Part shown: in pieces, positions 16,290 to 25,977 of the stretch
Layout: each line of letters starts with the position of its first letter
Position numbering within the stretch: the stretch's first letter is position 1
The notes under the pieces: model-generated
The model's database searches: none
Told to the model about the DNA's origin: nothing
The model's input: only the letters and a program-made list of their open reading frames with translations
Made by a program: the position numbers and the translations under genes
Source: Flammeovirgaceae bacterium 311
GTDB taxonomy: Bacteria > Bacteroidota > Bacteroidia > Cytophagales > Cyclobacteriaceae
Assembly (NCBI GenBank): GCA_000597885.1
Contig: CP004371.1
Coordinates: 2,434,501-2,498,500 of the forward strand
Direction of reading: 5' to 3'
DNA length: 64,000 bases

Positions 16290-17768
16290 ATGCTTAGCAG
16301 TTTCTTTATATATCTGGCAGAGGTGAGTGTAAGTATAGCGGCATTTGCACTGGCTTATCACCTGGCATTTCGCAGGCTCACCCATTTTCAATGGAACAGG
16401 GGGTACCTGATTGGCAGTCTGCTGCTTAGCACTACCATTCCGCTGCTGCCCCTGCCGGCCGCGCTCTCCAGCCTGGGTTTGGCTGCATCGCCTGTGGCAG
16501 ATACTTTCAGGCTCAATCTTGAAGGGGTCGGTGGAGCTGCTGCTGCGGGAGGCCTTTTGCCGGCTGATGGAGACACCACCGCAGGTACTCCCCTGCCCTA
16601 TTACAGCATTGGTCTGCTGTTGCTGGGACTGTATAGCCTGGGCTGCCTGTACAAAGCGGGGCAGTTAATGCAAAATTTGCGCAGCATTTACCAGCTGATC
16701 CGTAACAACCACCAGCTCAGCAGGGAGGGTTACACACTGATCCATACGCCTGAAAATGGAGCTCCTTTTTCATTCATGCACTACATTTTTCTTAACAGAA
16801 ACATAAAAGCGCTTTCGGAAGAAGAGCAGGCACAGGTGCTGCAGCACGAGCAGGTGCATGTTGCCCAACGGCATACGCTGGACCTGCTGCTGTTTGAGCT
16901 GGCAGGCATTTTTTTCTGGTTCCACCCTGCTGTGTACTACCTCAGCATGCAAATTCGGGAGGTGCACGAATACCAGGTAGATGCAGCCGTTAGCCGCAGC
17001 AGTGATGTCAGAAGTTATGGAGTGCTGCTCATCAAGCTGGCCTCCCAACAGCCTGCCCTGCCCATCCTGAATACTTTTTCATCCAAACAGATCGTAAACA
17101 GAATCTCTATGCTCAAACAACCAAAATCAAGTCCTGTGCAAAAGTTTAAATTTTTACTTGCCCTGCCTGTATTGGCACTTACGATGCTCCTATGTGCTTT
17201 TACAGGAAATAAAGATCAAGCCTCTACCACCACATTCGCCAACAGCACAGATGCTACCGCAGCTGCTTTAGCACCTGCAGAGGTACCTATCCGGAAAATC
17301 ACCTGGATAGGAAATAAGGCCTATTCAACTGCTGAATTGAACAAAGCACTGGGTGTTCAGAAAGGCGATTTATATAACAAAGAAGCATTTAATAACCGGT
17401 TAAATTACAATCCTGATGGTTCTGATGTTTCTTCCTTGTATATGGACAATGGCTATCTGTTTTTCAGTGTTACACCAAAAGAAGTATTTACTGATAATGG
17501 CGTAGAGCTGGTGCTAACAGTAGAAGAAGGACCACAGGCAACAATAGGTAAGGTAACTGTAAACGGTAATACAAAAATAGCCACTGATGGCTTGCTGGAG
17601 AAGATCAACATCAGGCCCGGAGAGCTGTTCAGCCGTTCAAAAATCATCAAAGCACAACAGGCTATTGTACAAACAGGCTATTTTAATCCTGAAACGATAG
17701 GCATCAACCCTGTTCCCAATATAGAAGCTGGTACGGTTGACATTGCGTTTTCGGTAGAGGAGATTTGA
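16290..17768 (+). CDS. M56 (BlaR1-like) membrane metallopeptidase with C-terminal POTRA-like domains
   Basis: A 492-residue polytopic protein. Membrane segments lie near residues 3-25, 36-55, 105-125, 205-225 and 288-307. The zinc motif HEQVH is at residues 186-190, with the further ligand region REVHEYQVDAAV, as in M56 peptidases that cleave BlaI-type repressors. After the last membrane segment, residues about 330-492 would be periplasmic and hold two POTRA-like units: WIGNKAYSTAELNKAL plus LYMDNGYLFFSV, then VTVNGNTKIATDGLLEKI plus QTGYFNPE, closely like BamA POTRA domains. Classic BlaR1 has a penicillin-binding sensor here instead. A terminator follows at 17785-17830. Confidence 0.88.
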   Translation: MLSSFFIYLAEVSVSIAAFALAYHLAFRRLTHFQWNRGYLIGSLLLSTTIPLLPLPAALSSLGLAASPVADTFRLNLEGVGGAAAAGGLLPADGDTTAGTPLPYYSIGLLLLGLYSLGCLYKAGQLMQNLRSIYQLIRNNHQLSREGYTLIHTPENGAPFSFMHYIFLNRNIKALSEEEQAQVLQHEQVHVAQRHTLDLLLFELAGIFFWFHPAVYYLSMQIREVHEYQVDAAVSRSSDVRSYGVLLIKLASQQPALPILNTFSSKQIVNRISMLKQPKSSPVQKFKFLLALPVLALTMLLCAFTGNKDQASTTTFANSTDATAAALAPAEVPIRKITWIGNKAYSTAELNKALGVQKGDLYNKEAFNNRLNYNPDGSDVSSLYMDNGYLFFSVTPKEVFTDNGVELVLTVEEGPQATIGKVTVNGNTKIATDGLLEKINIRPGELFSRSKIIKAQQAIVQTGYFNPETIGINPVPNIEAGTVDIAFSVEEI

Positions 17769-17784
17769 AAATTATACGATCGGC

Positions 17785-17830
17785 AAAAACAATGAGCCCC
17801 GGCCTGGAAAGATCGGGGCTCATTGTTTTT
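17785..17830 (+). terminator. Rho-independent terminator of the blaI-M56 operon
   Basis: A near-perfect 17-base stem (AAAAACAATGAGCCCCG and its complement) closes a 12-base loop and ends in a T run. It starts 17 bases after the M56 stop. The A-rich 5' side could also stop minus-strand transcripts. Confidence 0.85.
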
Positions 17831-18032
17831 AAGCTATTTGGCTGTGCCGGCAGTTGCTTTGATCATTTATGAATTCAACGATAAAGCGCTGGAGCAAAAG
17901 ATAACCCACAGCCTTATCACTGTGCCGGAGGCGCAGGAAGACCTGCAGGCCATGACTTTTTACAGCTGGCTAAAGGCCAGGCTGCATAAGCGCCCTTTTT
18001 ACGAGGTGCTGCTGGAAACGGTACAGGCTTAA
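17823..18032 (+). CDS. Small hypothetical ORF after the terminator
   Basis: Open frame of up to 69 residues, starting with TTG inside the terminator or with GTG at 17844. The C-terminal part (TFYSWLKARLHKRPFYEVLLE) is amphipathic and its codon choice resembles neighbouring genes, but there is no ATG start in frame and no recognised domain. It may be a small protein or the 3' end of a decayed gene. I do not recognise it. Confidence 0.3.
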   Translation: MFLSYLAVPAVALIIYEFNDKALEQKITHSLITVPEAQEDLQAMTFYSWLKARLHKRPFYEVLLETVQA

Positions 18033-18047
18033 GGCCGGCCGCTACAA

Positions 18048-18263
18048 CTAAAAATGATTGAGTAAGGCTTGCTTGATGTTTTCCTGCTGTTGCAGCCGCA
18101 TATCCTGTTGCAGCAGGCTTTCTTCCAGCCGGAGCTTATTGATTTCCTTATCCAGCTGCTGAATGGCCCTTAGGCGGCGTTGTTTGATCTGCTCGAGCAT
18201 ACGACGGTGCCTGGCCTTAGCTTCAATAGCTTCCTTCAGTTGATCAATCGAAAAAATTTGCAT
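18048..18263 (-). CDS. Small coiled-coil hypothetical protein
   Basis: A 71-residue, highly charged protein that is predicted helical almost throughout. Leu/Ile heptads and many Gln, Glu, Lys and Arg residues (for example KEINKLRLEESLLQQDMRLQQQ) indicate a coiled coil. There is no signal peptide or enzyme motif. It is transcribed in the same direction as the 109-residue gene 119 bases upstream, so the two could form a small operon. Function is not known. Confidence 0.6.
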   Translation of the reverse strand: MQIFSIDQLKEAIEAKARHRRMLEQIKQRRLRAIQQLDKEINKLRLEESLLQQDMRLQQQENIKQALLNHF

Positions 18264-18382
18264 GAGTAGAGAGTTTTTCCTCTAACTCCTAAAGCCTCTG
18301 AATGTTTAGTTTTTTTAATAAATTTTTAATAAAAATCCTTCATCTATGATATGTACACCTAATAGCCAACCCTTTACATGCA

Positions 18383-18712
18383 TCAGGCAGACTGCTTCAG
18401 ACTAAAGAAAAGCTTCATTTGGTATGCATCCTGCTCCTGCCAAAGCCTGAATTCAGCAGTATCCAGACGCTCCCGCAGGTAGGCATCCATGCGCCTGCCG
18501 GCCTGCTCCAGCACATAGCGGCGAAATAGTATGTTTTTCTGACTACCCTTAAATCCTTTCTGCTGGTAATATGACCGCAACCCTTCGGGCAGACTCTCCA
18601 GAAACTCATCAAAATGCTCCTGCTGTGGCCCATCGGCCAAGAGTTGGTAGTATTCCTTACTACGCTGCGCTATCTTAAACAATACTTCCAGGGGTTCTAC
18701 AGCAACACTCAT
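18383..18712 (-). CDS. Hypothetical protein, 109 residues
   Basis: A soluble, mostly helical protein rich in aromatic residues, with the stretch LRSYYQQKGFKGSQKNILFRRYVLE in the middle (key residues Tyr-Tyr-Gln, Lys-Gly-Phe-Lys and Arg-Arg-Tyr). It has no signal peptide or recognised domain. The frame is open with neighbour-like codon use and begins at ATG. A -7-type box (complement of 18741-18748, TAGCTTTG) lies 28 bases upstream. I do not recognise a function. Confidence 0.6.
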   Translation of the reverse strand: MSVAVEPLEVLFKIAQRSKEYYQLLADGPQQEHFDEFLESLPEGLRSYYQQKGFKGSQKNILFRRYVLEQAGRRMDAYLRERLDTAEFRLWQEQDAYQMKLFFSLKQSA

Positions 18713-18740
18713 CTATAAACTGTTTATAATCTTTAATGCC

Positions 18741-18748
18741 CAAAGCTA
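18741..18748 (-). promoter_or_regulatory. Possible -7 box of the 109-residue protein gene
   Basis: TAGCTTTG on the minus strand fits TAnnTTTG and is 28 bases before the start codon. I see no TTG at the expected -33 distance, so the call is weak. Confidence 0.3.
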
Positions 18749-18878
18749 TTCCGGCAGTAAAAATTAAGTGTGTTGCCAGTTTTAAGAAATCGTCACATCC
18801 TTAGCTCCATATAAAGCTTTTGTAAAGCATCATGCAAAGCAGCAATAAGTATGCGTCCGTCAGCTGATAAATTGTAAT

Positions 18879-19637
18879 TTACAGCTGCCTGATTTTAATG
18901 TTGCGGTACCACACCTCGCTTCCCCAATCCTGCAGACCTATGCGCCCCCTATACTGGCCCTGGCTAATGGGTGCTGCTTTCAGGCCGCTGTTGGCCACCG
19001 CCTGCTGCCATTCCGGATCATTCAGGTCAATGTTGTGAATCATTGTACCATTCATGTACACCTTGAAAAATCCATCCTGATGCACAACGCGAACCCTGTT
19101 CCACTGGCCCACCGGCAAAACATAATTACCTCCGGCACTTGCCAGGCTAAAAAGGTCACCTGCCCGATGGTTATTTTCTTCTTCCACGCCCTTATAGATA
19201 TCATCATCAAAAATTTGAAGCTCCATGCCGGTATGGTAAATCTCTTTGTAGGCGGTATCTTCCGTTACAAAGAAAAAGATGCCACTATTGGACAAATGGC
19301 CAACTTTCCAGTCGATCTGCAGCTCAAAATCACCCTCAATCACCCTATCGGTTACAAGGTCTCCGCCTCCGGGTGTTTTGTTACCCGCACGCTGGGGCAC
19401 ATGGAGATAGAGCGCTCCACTATCAATGCGCCAGGCGGGGCCTACTCCTTCTTTTCCGTAGTTATGCCAGTTTTGCGTTGTTTCTCCATCAAACAGTAGT
19501 TGCCACCCTTCCTGCTCCTCCTGTTCGCTTAAGGTATTGTGCCCGGCTGCCGGCGACGAAAACAGCGATGGTTTGAGCAACACCACTACAACTGCCACTG
19601 CCATCAATAGTACAAGTACGTACAGAAGCTTTTTCAT
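18879..19637 (-). CDS. DUF1080 (3-keto-disaccharide hydrolase-type) exported protein
   Basis: A 252-residue protein with an N-terminal membrane anchor or signal segment (residues 4-25) and one concanavalin-like beta-sandwich of the DUF1080 family. Family marks include GWQLLFDGETTQNWHNYG, GDFELQIDWKV, NSGIFFFV, YHTGMELQIFDD and FFKVYMNG. Members include 3-keto-glycoside hydrolases and many uncharacterised periplasmic sugar-binding or hydrolase proteins. There are no polysaccharide-utilisation partners beside it, so the substrate is open. Confidence 0.88.
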   Translation of the reverse strand: MKKLLYVLVLLMAVAVVVVLLKPSLFSSPAAGHNTLSEQEEQEGWQLLFDGETTQNWHNYGKEGVGPAWRIDSGALYLHVPQRAGNKTPGGGDLVTDRVIEGDFELQIDWKVGHLSNSGIFFFVTEDTAYKEIYHTGMELQIFDDDIYKGVEEENNHRAGDLFSLASAGGNYVLPVGQWNRVRVVHQDGFFKVYMNGTMIHNIDLNDPEWQQAVANSGLKAAPISQGQYRGRIGLQDWGSEVWYRNIKIRQL

Positions 19638-19829
19638 CTGCTATCAGTATTTTGTTTAAGATATTCAGTTTTTCAGAAAGGGCACATGAATAATTTTTCT
19701 TTTTCACCACATACACCCAGTAGCGCAACTACTACAGCATTACAGCAATCATCCACAGCACTCTTACATTCTTTGGTAATGCAATATAGCTGCTGAAAGA
19801 AGAAGCGCGTGGGCAAAAAAACGGAAAAC

Positions 19830-19866
19830 AAAAAAAGCAGCCCCGGTAACATCTCCGGGACTGCCT
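19830..19866 (-). terminator. Terminator of the M28 peptidase gene
   Basis: Read on the minus strand, GCAGtCCCGG, an 8-base loop and CCGGGGCTGC form a stem followed by TTTTTT. It lies 46 bases beyond the M28 stop codon. Confidence 0.8.
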
Positions 19867-19911
19867 TAAATACTCTATTCACGCCAGAAATCAGGAATGA
19901 ATACTAGCCTA

Positions 19912-21447
19912 TCAGGGGTTGCTTTGGGCGGGTGCCTTATCTACAGTTGGCCGGCTATCGCGGTTGGCAAGCTCCCAGGCGGTGTAAAACACCAGCTGCG
20001 CACGCTTCTGCAGGGCTTCAAATTCTATTTTATCTATGGTGTCGCTGGGCTTGTGGTAATCGGCATGTACACCATTAAAATAAAAAATTACCGGGATACC
20101 ATTTTTGGCAAAGTTCCAGTGGTCGGAGCGGTAATAGATCCGGTCCGGATGGTCTTCGTCGTTATAGGTGTAATCCAGCTTAAGATTGGTGTAGGTTGTA
20201 TTGGTGCGTTCGCTGATGTCGTGCAGCTCGGTAGAAAGGCGGTTTGAGCCTACCAGGTACACATAATCGGGATTACCTTCGTGCTGCGGATCTATACGGC
20301 CAATCATGTCGATGTTAAGGTTCACCACCGTGTTTTTAAGTGGAAATACCGGGTTGGCAGCGTAATACTCCGATCCCAGCAGCCCTTTTTCTTCGCCTGT
20401 TACCAGCATAAACAAAATGCTGCGGCGCGGGCCTTTACCCTCTTTTTTCGCCTGCACAAATGCTTCTGCCAGTTCCATAACGGCAGAGGTACCAGAGCCA
20501 TCATCGTCGGCACCGTTGTTGATATGCTCACCATCGCGGCCAATGTGGTCGTAGTGGGCAGTGATTACCAGCAGCTCATCTTTTTTATCGCCACCTTCCA
20601 AATAGCCCAATACGTTCTCCGACATTACGGTATCGAGCTCATGCGTTAGCTGAAAGCTTAGGGTGACAGGCTTTTGCTTTACCAGTTTTTTATTACCAGC
20701 TTCTTGAGCAGTCTCCTGGAGCTTCTGAAAAGAGGTACCCATGATGTTGGCGGCTGCCTCGGGAGAGATAAAGAAAGCGCCTGTTGCGATGTTCTCCTGC
20801 GCCACCGCCATATCAGGACGCTGCAAGCGCAGCGTAGGGTGGCTCGTCATCCGCTTTTTGAGGTTCTGCACCAGCTTCTGATGCGCTGCCTGCGTAGTGG
20901 CAGCAACAAAGAAAACAGCATGCGCGCCTTTTTTACGGGCACGGACAGAAAGGCCGCGGTATTTGGTCCAGTCGTCGGTAAGGATCAGGACAGCCTTATC
21001 TTTTACATTTAGCTTTTCGTAATCCTGCTCTTCTCCCTTACCAGCAAACACCAGATTTACGGTTTTCTCGGTATTGGTATGTCCGGAGCCCATGTACACA
21101 ATATCATCATAGTTTTTGTAAGTCTGGCCATTGGCTTTTACATAGATGTTGCCAGGCTTGCCTGAAAAAAGCACTACCTTTTGTAAGTAGCCATTGCCCA
21201 GGTCTTTTACCGGCCCCTGCAGCCCCAGCTCTTCAAAATGGTGCTGAATAAAGGCTGCAGCCATTTTTTGTCCGCGCTCACCGGTTTCTCGGCCTTCCAG
21301 TGCATCTGAAGCCAATACCGATAGATAATCGTATAAATCTTCTTTTGTAATGGTAGCTGCATATTTTTCAGCATCTACCGCTGTTTGTGCCTGGGCCTGC
21401 ATGACAAATAATGCTAAAACCAGACCCGCTAAAATCCTCTTCATCAT
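19912..21447 (-). CDS. Exported M28-family metallopeptidase (PA domain plus aminopeptidase)
   Basis: A 511-residue secreted zinc peptidase. A signal peptide ends near residue 20 (FVMQAQA). A PA-like insert spans about residues 110-250. The catalytic domain shows the co-catalytic zinc set: TAHYDHIG (His), GADDDGSGTSAVMELA (bridging Asp), TGEEKGLLGSE (catalytic Glu pair), NIDMIGRID (Asp) and HADYHKPSDT (His). These proteins trim N-terminal residues from peptides in the periplasm or outside the cell. It is transcribed alone, and a terminator follows at 19830-19866. Confidence 0.94.
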   Translation of the reverse strand: MMKRILAGLVLALFVMQAQAQTAVDAEKYAATITKEDLYDYLSVLASDALEGRETGERGQKMAAAFIQHHFEELGLQGPVKDLGNGYLQKVVLFSGKPGNIYVKANGQTYKNYDDIVYMGSGHTNTEKTVNLVFAGKGEEQDYEKLNVKDKAVLILTDDWTKYRGLSVRARKKGAHAVFFVAATTQAAHQKLVQNLKKRMTSHPTLRLQRPDMAVAQENIATGAFFISPEAAANIMGTSFQKLQETAQEAGNKKLVKQKPVTLSFQLTHELDTVMSENVLGYLEGGDKKDELLVITAHYDHIGRDGEHINNGADDDGSGTSAVMELAEAFVQAKKEGKGPRRSILFMLVTGEEKGLLGSEYYAANPVFPLKNTVVNLNIDMIGRIDPQHEGNPDYVYLVGSNRLSTELHDISERTNTTYTNLKLDYTYNDEDHPDRIYYRSDHWNFAKNGIPVIFYFNGVHADYHKPSDTIDKIEFEALQKRAQLVFYTAWELANRDSRPTVDKAPAQSNP

Positions 21448-21559
21448 ATCTTTTTCTTAATCATCAATCTATTAACCCTAAAAAATACTAATCCATTCCC
21501 GCAGCTGCACAGCCTAAGCTATTCTTTTATAACTGCTGCCAGAGGTACTACGGCAAAGG

Positions 21560-21769
21560 CTAGGCTTTCTTCAAAAATTCTGTTTTCAGCACCACCTGGC
21601 TTTTGCCAATGCGGCACTCTACCTCCTGTTCATTATCTGTGAGGCGAATATTTTTAATTACATTACCCCGCTTGAGGGTGACAGGCATTCCTTTTACTTT
21701 CAGGTCTTTAATTACGTGCACAGAATCGCCATCGCTGAGCAGGTTTCCGTTGCTGTCTTTTACTTCCAT
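21560..21769 (-). CDS. PhnA/YjdM C-terminal domain protein
   Basis: A 69-residue protein matching the C-terminal SH3-like half of PhnA (YjdM): VKDSNGNLLSDGDSVHVI, KDLKVKG, KRGNVIKNIRL and VVLKTEFLKK are near-consensus. Full-length PhnA (about 110 residues) also has an N-terminal zinc ribbon, which is absent here. The name comes from the phosphonate operon, but the family has no proven phosphonate role. No phn genes are nearby. It sits alone between two unrelated minus-strand genes. Confidence 0.87.
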   Translation of the reverse strand: MEVKDSNGNLLSDGDSVHVIKDLKVKGMPVTLKRGNVIKNIRLTDNEQEVECRIGKSQVVLKTEFLKKA

Positions 21770-21906
21770 AAATTTTCGCCGGACTTATTTAAATTCTGCC
21801 CAATATCGGCTTTTGCTTTTGATTTAACCAATGTGAAATAAGTAGCCTCTGCTAAAGCCTTGGTCATAATACTATAATCACACCAGGGCAACGTATGGCA
21901 GTATGG

Positions 21907-22890
21907 CTACAGGCCGGTTTTTCTCCCGTAACGACCTGCAATGGTGCTGATGATGATGATTTGAATGGCATGGAAAAGCATCAGCGGCAACAGGATAAGG
22001 CCAACGGCAGCCGAGCTCCCAAACAGGATTTTCGAAAACACTGTGCCGTGCACCAGGGATTTCTTTGAACCGCAAAACAGGGCTGCAATCTTATCTTCCA
22101 GGCTAAACGACAGCATGGTGGTGATCCAGTACACCACTCCATAAACAGAAAAAAATAGCGCCAGCACCAGCAGTACAATTACAACCAGATCTGCACCGCC
22201 AATGGCAGAGAAAGCGCCCTCGGAAAAAGACTCTGCAAAGCTTTTGTAAACGATCAGCAGGATAACTGCCCGATCGAAAAGGCTTAGCTCTTTGCTGTAT
22301 TTCACGGCAAGCCAGTGCCATTTGCGCTGCATCAGGATTCCCAGCACCACCGGCAGCAGAATTTCAAGGAGCAGTTTGCCGTAGATCTGTGTGAAATCGA
22401 ACGCCTCCCCTTCCTGGCTTTGCAAAAACAGGCCCATCCAGAGCGGCGTGAGCAGAATACCAATAATGCCCGAAATGCTGGCGTTAAAAATAGCAGCCGG
22501 TATGTTTCCTCTGGCAATGGAAACCATCACCACCGATGAAGAAACGGTAGAGGGCAGCGCCGCCAGAAAAAACATCGACAGCCATATCGTTTCCTGATGT
22601 TCATTCTGCAGGAGGGGATGAAAGAGGAGTACCAGCAGGGGAAAAACTAAAAAGGTGGTGCTTTGAATTACCAGGTGCAGCTTCCAGTTCCTGAGTCCCA
22701 GCTTAATCTTCTCGGGGCTTAGCTTCAGGCCATAAAAGAAAAAGATCAGCGACACACCAATGCTGCTGATGGTATCGAGCGGAACCGGCGTATTACCAGC
22801 ACCAAACTGCGGAAACAGGTAGGCCAGCAGCACCGTTAGCAGAATGGCCAGTACAAAACGATCTATTTTTACAAAACTAAAGATGTTCAC
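21907..22890 (-). CDS. Bile acid:sodium symporter family (SBF-like/YfeH) transporter
   Basis: A 327-residue polytopic protein with nine or ten membrane segments spread over its whole length. It matches the SBF-like (YfeH) group of the BASS superfamily in length, in the early Gly/Pro-rich segment (FFFYGLKLSPEKIKLGLRN) and in the late CGSKKSLVHGTVFSKILFG motif. The substrate is not predictable; organic anions are likely. It is monocistronic and its stop lies 138 bases upstream of the start of the PhnA-like gene. Confidence 0.9.
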   Translation of the reverse strand: MNIFSFVKIDRFVLAILLTVLLAYLFPQFGAGNTPVPLDTISSIGVSLIFFFYGLKLSPEKIKLGLRNWKLHLVIQSTTFLVFPLLVLLFHPLLQNEHQETIWLSMFFLAALPSTVSSSVVMVSIARGNIPAAIFNASISGIIGILLTPLWMGLFLQSQEGEAFDFTQIYGKLLLEILLPVVLGILMQRKWHWLAVKYSKELSLFDRAVILLIVYKSFAESFSEGAFSAIGGADLVVIVLLVLALFFSVYGVVYWITTMLSFSLEDKIAALFCGSKKSLVHGTVFSKILFGSSAAVGLILLPLMLFHAIQIIIISTIAGRYGRKTGL

Positions 22891-23039
22891 ACGCGCTACT
22901 TTTACCTGCAGACAGCCAATACACGCCTTGCTGATTTATAGCGAAGGTAGGCCCACAGCAGGCAAATTTGCAAGCTACTGCAGCTGCTTAGCAGTAAAAC
23001 TGGCACTAAGAACATACTTTGCAGGCCCGGGCCGGAGAC

Positions 23040-23648
23040 TTACCTGGTTCTAATCCCCAGTTTGATGCCGGCATCCAGGATACGACCAGGGTAGCTTTCC
23101 CGCTGCACCAGGAGTGCGCCATGCAGGTTCAGGTAGGGATTCAGCTGCAGGTACAGCGTATTAAACACAGCTACCTCTCCACCAATTCCCAGGCCTATGC
23201 CCAGCCCGCTCTGGCTGCTTAACGCTCTGCTGGTACTGAGTCCCATGTTGTTGCTCATGTCGATATCGGCCATTACGCCCCCATTTACAAAAAAGTTTTT
23301 TGAAAGGTTGAGCCGCAGGAAAGCAGGCAGGTAGAGGAGGTGAACATCGTAATGAGTAGCGATACGTGGAACATCAGGATTGGGAGCCGGTGTTTGGATC
23401 AGTCTGTTGTAGTGATAGAAAAGGCCGGTTTCAAATTTCAGCTTTCCCCCTATTTGCCTGTAGTAGTTCGCACCCAGATCAAAGCCTCTCTCCAGGTCCA
23501 GGTTGGGACCTCCGTCCAGGTTTGCTCTTAGCACTGTTGCACTGCCTGCTCCTGCTGTTACGCCAAAGCTGTTTTTGCTCCCTTCCTGTGCGTAAGCGGC
23601 AAGGCTTATCATCATCAGCAGGACTATCAGAAATTTTTTCATCTGCAT
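23040..23648 (-). CDS. Outer-membrane beta-barrel protein (porin-like)
   Basis: A 202-residue protein with a signal peptide (KKFLIVLLMMISLAAYAQ). Alternating hydrophobic strands (for example LKFETGLFYHYN, FLRLNLSKNFFVNGGVM and LYLQLNPYLNLHGALL) fit a small eight-stranded outer-membrane barrel of the PorT/OmpW-like Bacteroidota type. A second ATG two codons in is an equally good start. It has no partner genes and its function is unknown. Confidence 0.8.
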   Translation of the reverse strand: MQMKKFLIVLLMMISLAAYAQEGSKNSFGVTAGAGSATVLRANLDGGPNLDLERGFDLGANYYRQIGGKLKFETGLFYHYNRLIQTPAPNPDVPRIATHYDVHLLYLPAFLRLNLSKNFFVNGGVMADIDMSNNMGLSTSRALSSQSGLGIGLGIGGEVAVFNTLYLQLNPYLNLHGALLVQRESYPGRILDAGIKLGIRTR

Positions 23649-24087
23649 TATTAATTCAGGTTCTGAAACATAGAAGAAAACCCGGCTACTCTTTGCTATA
23701 GGAAAACAGCAACAGGAGAGCAGTCTCTATCAGTTATTTTACACTCTTAAACAGATGACATTTTAAGTGTCTGTATGGTTGGGTGCTTCATAAGAAAATA
23801 ACAACACCCTACTTAAAGTAATAAGCACAAGTAGGGTAAAGAATAAAAACATGAGCACTTTCAGCAATTTCCAACCTGCTGCGCCACTGCCGCAGCGCCT
23901 GGCTCCTGTATTGATATCGGAGCTAAGCCACCTATTTATCGCAGCCCCGCCAAGCCCTAATTCCAGGCTTATCCACACACGGTATGCATAAGTTGTTGAT
24001 AAAAATATTAGCATTACAACATTTTTGTGCCAACACAGTTCGTATACTTGCTAAGTTAATTAGTATTTTCAACCAAACCTGTTAGCT

Positions 24088-24522
24088 ATGGAGCGAGTAT
24101 TAGTCAGGCTGCACCCTTCCGAATCGGTAGCATCCTTAGGCATTCCTGTTGTTGGATATGTAGCTGCGGGCTTTCCTTCGCCTGCCCAGGATTACCTGGA
24201 AGATAAAATAGACCTGAACCGGGAGCTGATTAGAAACCCTGCCGCCACCTTTCTGGCCCGCGTAAGCGGCATTAGCATGAGCGGCGACATGGAAGAGGGC
24301 GACCTGCTGGTGATAGACCGTTCGCTGCCCACCAAACACGATGCCATTGCCCTCTGCTTTCTGAACGGGGAGTTTACGGTTAAGCGCGTTCACCAGAAAA
24401 AAGACCGGGTATTCCTGATGCCTACCAACAAGCTTTTTCCCGTGATTGAGGTGGAGGAAGGAGGCGAGCTGATGATCTGGGGTATTGTTACCTACATCAT
24501 CAAAAACGCCCGCCATACATGA
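24088..24522 (+). CDS. umuD: UmuD-type S24 translesion-synthesis subunit
   Basis: A 144-residue LexA-fold protein of DNA polymerase V. The self-cleavage site is probably Ala27-Gly28 ([12 protein letters not shown]). The catalytic pair is Ser63 (SGISMSGD) and Lys99 (NGEFTVKRV). After RecA-stimulated cleavage UmuD' joins UmuC in mutagenic bypass. The ATG of umuC overlaps its TGA stop (ATGA, 24519-24522), the usual coupling. An imperfect -7-like TATACTTG lies at 24043-24050. I could not identify a LexA box with confidence. Confidence 0.93.
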   Translation: MERVLVRLHPSESVASLGIPVVGYVAAGFPSPAQDYLEDKIDLNRELIRNPAATFLARVSGISMSGDMEEGDLLVIDRSLPTKHDAIALCFLNGEFTVKRVHQKKDRVFLMPTNKLFPVIEVEEGGELMIWGIVTYIIKNARHT

Positions 24523-25790
24523 TTGCGCTGGTAGACTGCAATAACTTTTACGTAAGCTGCGAGCGGGTTTTTGACCCCGGCCTGAACGGAAAGCCTGTGG
24601 TGGTGCTCTCCAACAACGACGGCTGCGTGATCTCCCGCAGCCAGGAAGCCAAAGATCTCGAGATCTGGATGGGTGCCCCTGCCTTTCAGATCCGGGAGCT
24701 GGTAGAGCAGCACCAGATCAAAGTATTCAGCTCCAACTATACCCTCTATGGCGATATGTCGGGGCGGGTGATGCAAACCCTGCGCACGTTTAGCCCCAAC
24801 GTAGAGGTTTACTCCATCGACGAAGCCTTCCTGGATGCCAGCGGGTTACCCGCCGGGGCACTGCCGCAGGATCTTACTGACTGGGGACAGCTGCTGCGGG
24901 CAACTGTGCGTAAAAACGTGGGCATCCCGGTAGGGGTGGGCATAGGCCCAACCAAAACCCTGGCCAAGGTTGCTAACTGGATAGCCAAAAAGCATCGTGA
25001 TTATAAGAAGTGGGGCGTGTTTGTGCTAAACGAGGAAAATCGGGAGGAAGTGCTGGAGTATTTCCCGATTGAGGAAGTTTGGGGTATTGGCCGAAAGCAT
25101 GCCGAGCGCCTAAAGGAAAAAGGAGCCACCACTGCCCTGAAGTTTACCGAACTGCCCGAAAGCTGGGTAAAACGGCATATGTCGGTAGTAGGCCAGCGGC
25201 TGCAGCGGGAGCTCAAAGGTATCTCCTGCCTTTCGCTGGAGCTGATGGCGCAGGCCAAGCAGAACATCTGCACCTCGCGCTCCTTTGCCGAAATGCTTGA
25301 AGATGTAGAGCTGATCAGGGAAGCTGTAAGCACCCACGCCAGCCGCTGCGCTTTTAAGCTTCGCAGGGATGGCAGCTGTGCCGGTGCTATTACCGTTTTT
25401 TTGCACACCAACCGCTTTAAGGTAAACGACCTGCAGTATGCCAATGCCCAAACCCTGCTCCTGCCCCAGGCCTCGGCCGACAGCCGGGTGCTGGTAAAAG
25501 CCGCCATGAAGGGACTGGGAATGATCTACAAAAAGGGCTACCGCTACAAAAAAGCCGGTGTAATCGTAAGCCAGATTGTGCCCCGCCAGCAGGTACAGCA
25601 GGATCTTTTTGCCTCCTCTTCTGAAAACCCCGAGCTGATGAAGGTAGTAGATAAGCTCAACGGCCGCTACGGCCAGGAAAAGGTACGGGTAGCTGCCCTG
25701 GGCTACAGTAAGGGATGGCACCTGCGGCGCGAGCACCTCTCCCCCTGCTATACCACTGATTTACGGGAGGTGCTAAGGGTACGGGGATAG
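24519..25790 (+). CDS. umuC: UmuC-type Y-family DNA polymerase (Pol V catalytic subunit)
   Basis: A 423-residue error-prone polymerase. It opens with [16 protein letters not shown] (first metal Asp and steric gate region). The second catalytic motif is YSIDEAFLD and the thumb helix-hairpin-helix contains [15 protein letters not shown]. The C-terminal little-finger and UmuC-specific DUF4113-like parts follow ([23 protein letters not shown]). Length is the family norm. Co-expressed with umuD by the 4-base overlap, it probably belongs to the SOS response. Confidence 0.95.
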   Translation: MIALVDCNNFYVSCERVFDPGLNGKPVVVLSNNDGCVISRSQEAKDLEIWMGAPAFQIRELVEQHQIKVFSSNYTLYGDMSGRVMQTLRTFSPNVEVYSIDEAFLDASGLPAGALPQDLTDWGQLLRATVRKNVGIPVGVGIGPTKTLAKVANWIAKKHRDYKKWGVFVLNEENREEVLEYFPIEEVWGIGRKHAERLKEKGATTALKFTELPESWVKRHMSVVGQRLQRELKGISCLSLELMAQAKQNICTSRSFAEMLEDVELIREAVSTHASRCAFKLRRDGSCAGAITVFLHTNRFKVNDLQYANAQTLLLPQASADSRVLVKAAMKGLGMIYKKGYRYKKAGVIVSQIVPRQQVQQDLFASSSENPELMKVVDKLNGRYGQEKVRVAALGYSKGWHLRREHLSPCYTTDLREVLRVRG

Positions 25791-25977
25791 CCAGCCTACT
25801 ATATTACTTTTTGTACGCTTCGCCATCTTTCTTTTGAGTAACCACATTTTTTTGATGGTTCATTCTCCTCATATATACCAGCAGCTTCACTACAGGTATA
25901 AGCTATCAGCAACTTTTCTTCTTCAATCAACTTTAAGTACAAAGCGATAATTACCAATCAACAATTTAAACCACTAC

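Noticed and set aside
23763-24014. 83-residue minus-strand frame with one hydrophobic segment
   Set aside because: The N-terminal half looks like translated spacer and no family is recognised. The hydrophobic end could belong to a tiny membrane protein, but I cannot support a start.
24024-24050. Promoter or SOS box before umuDC
   Set aside because: TTTG and TATACTTG are present but the spacing (15) is short and one base is off consensus. No clear LexA dyad is visible.
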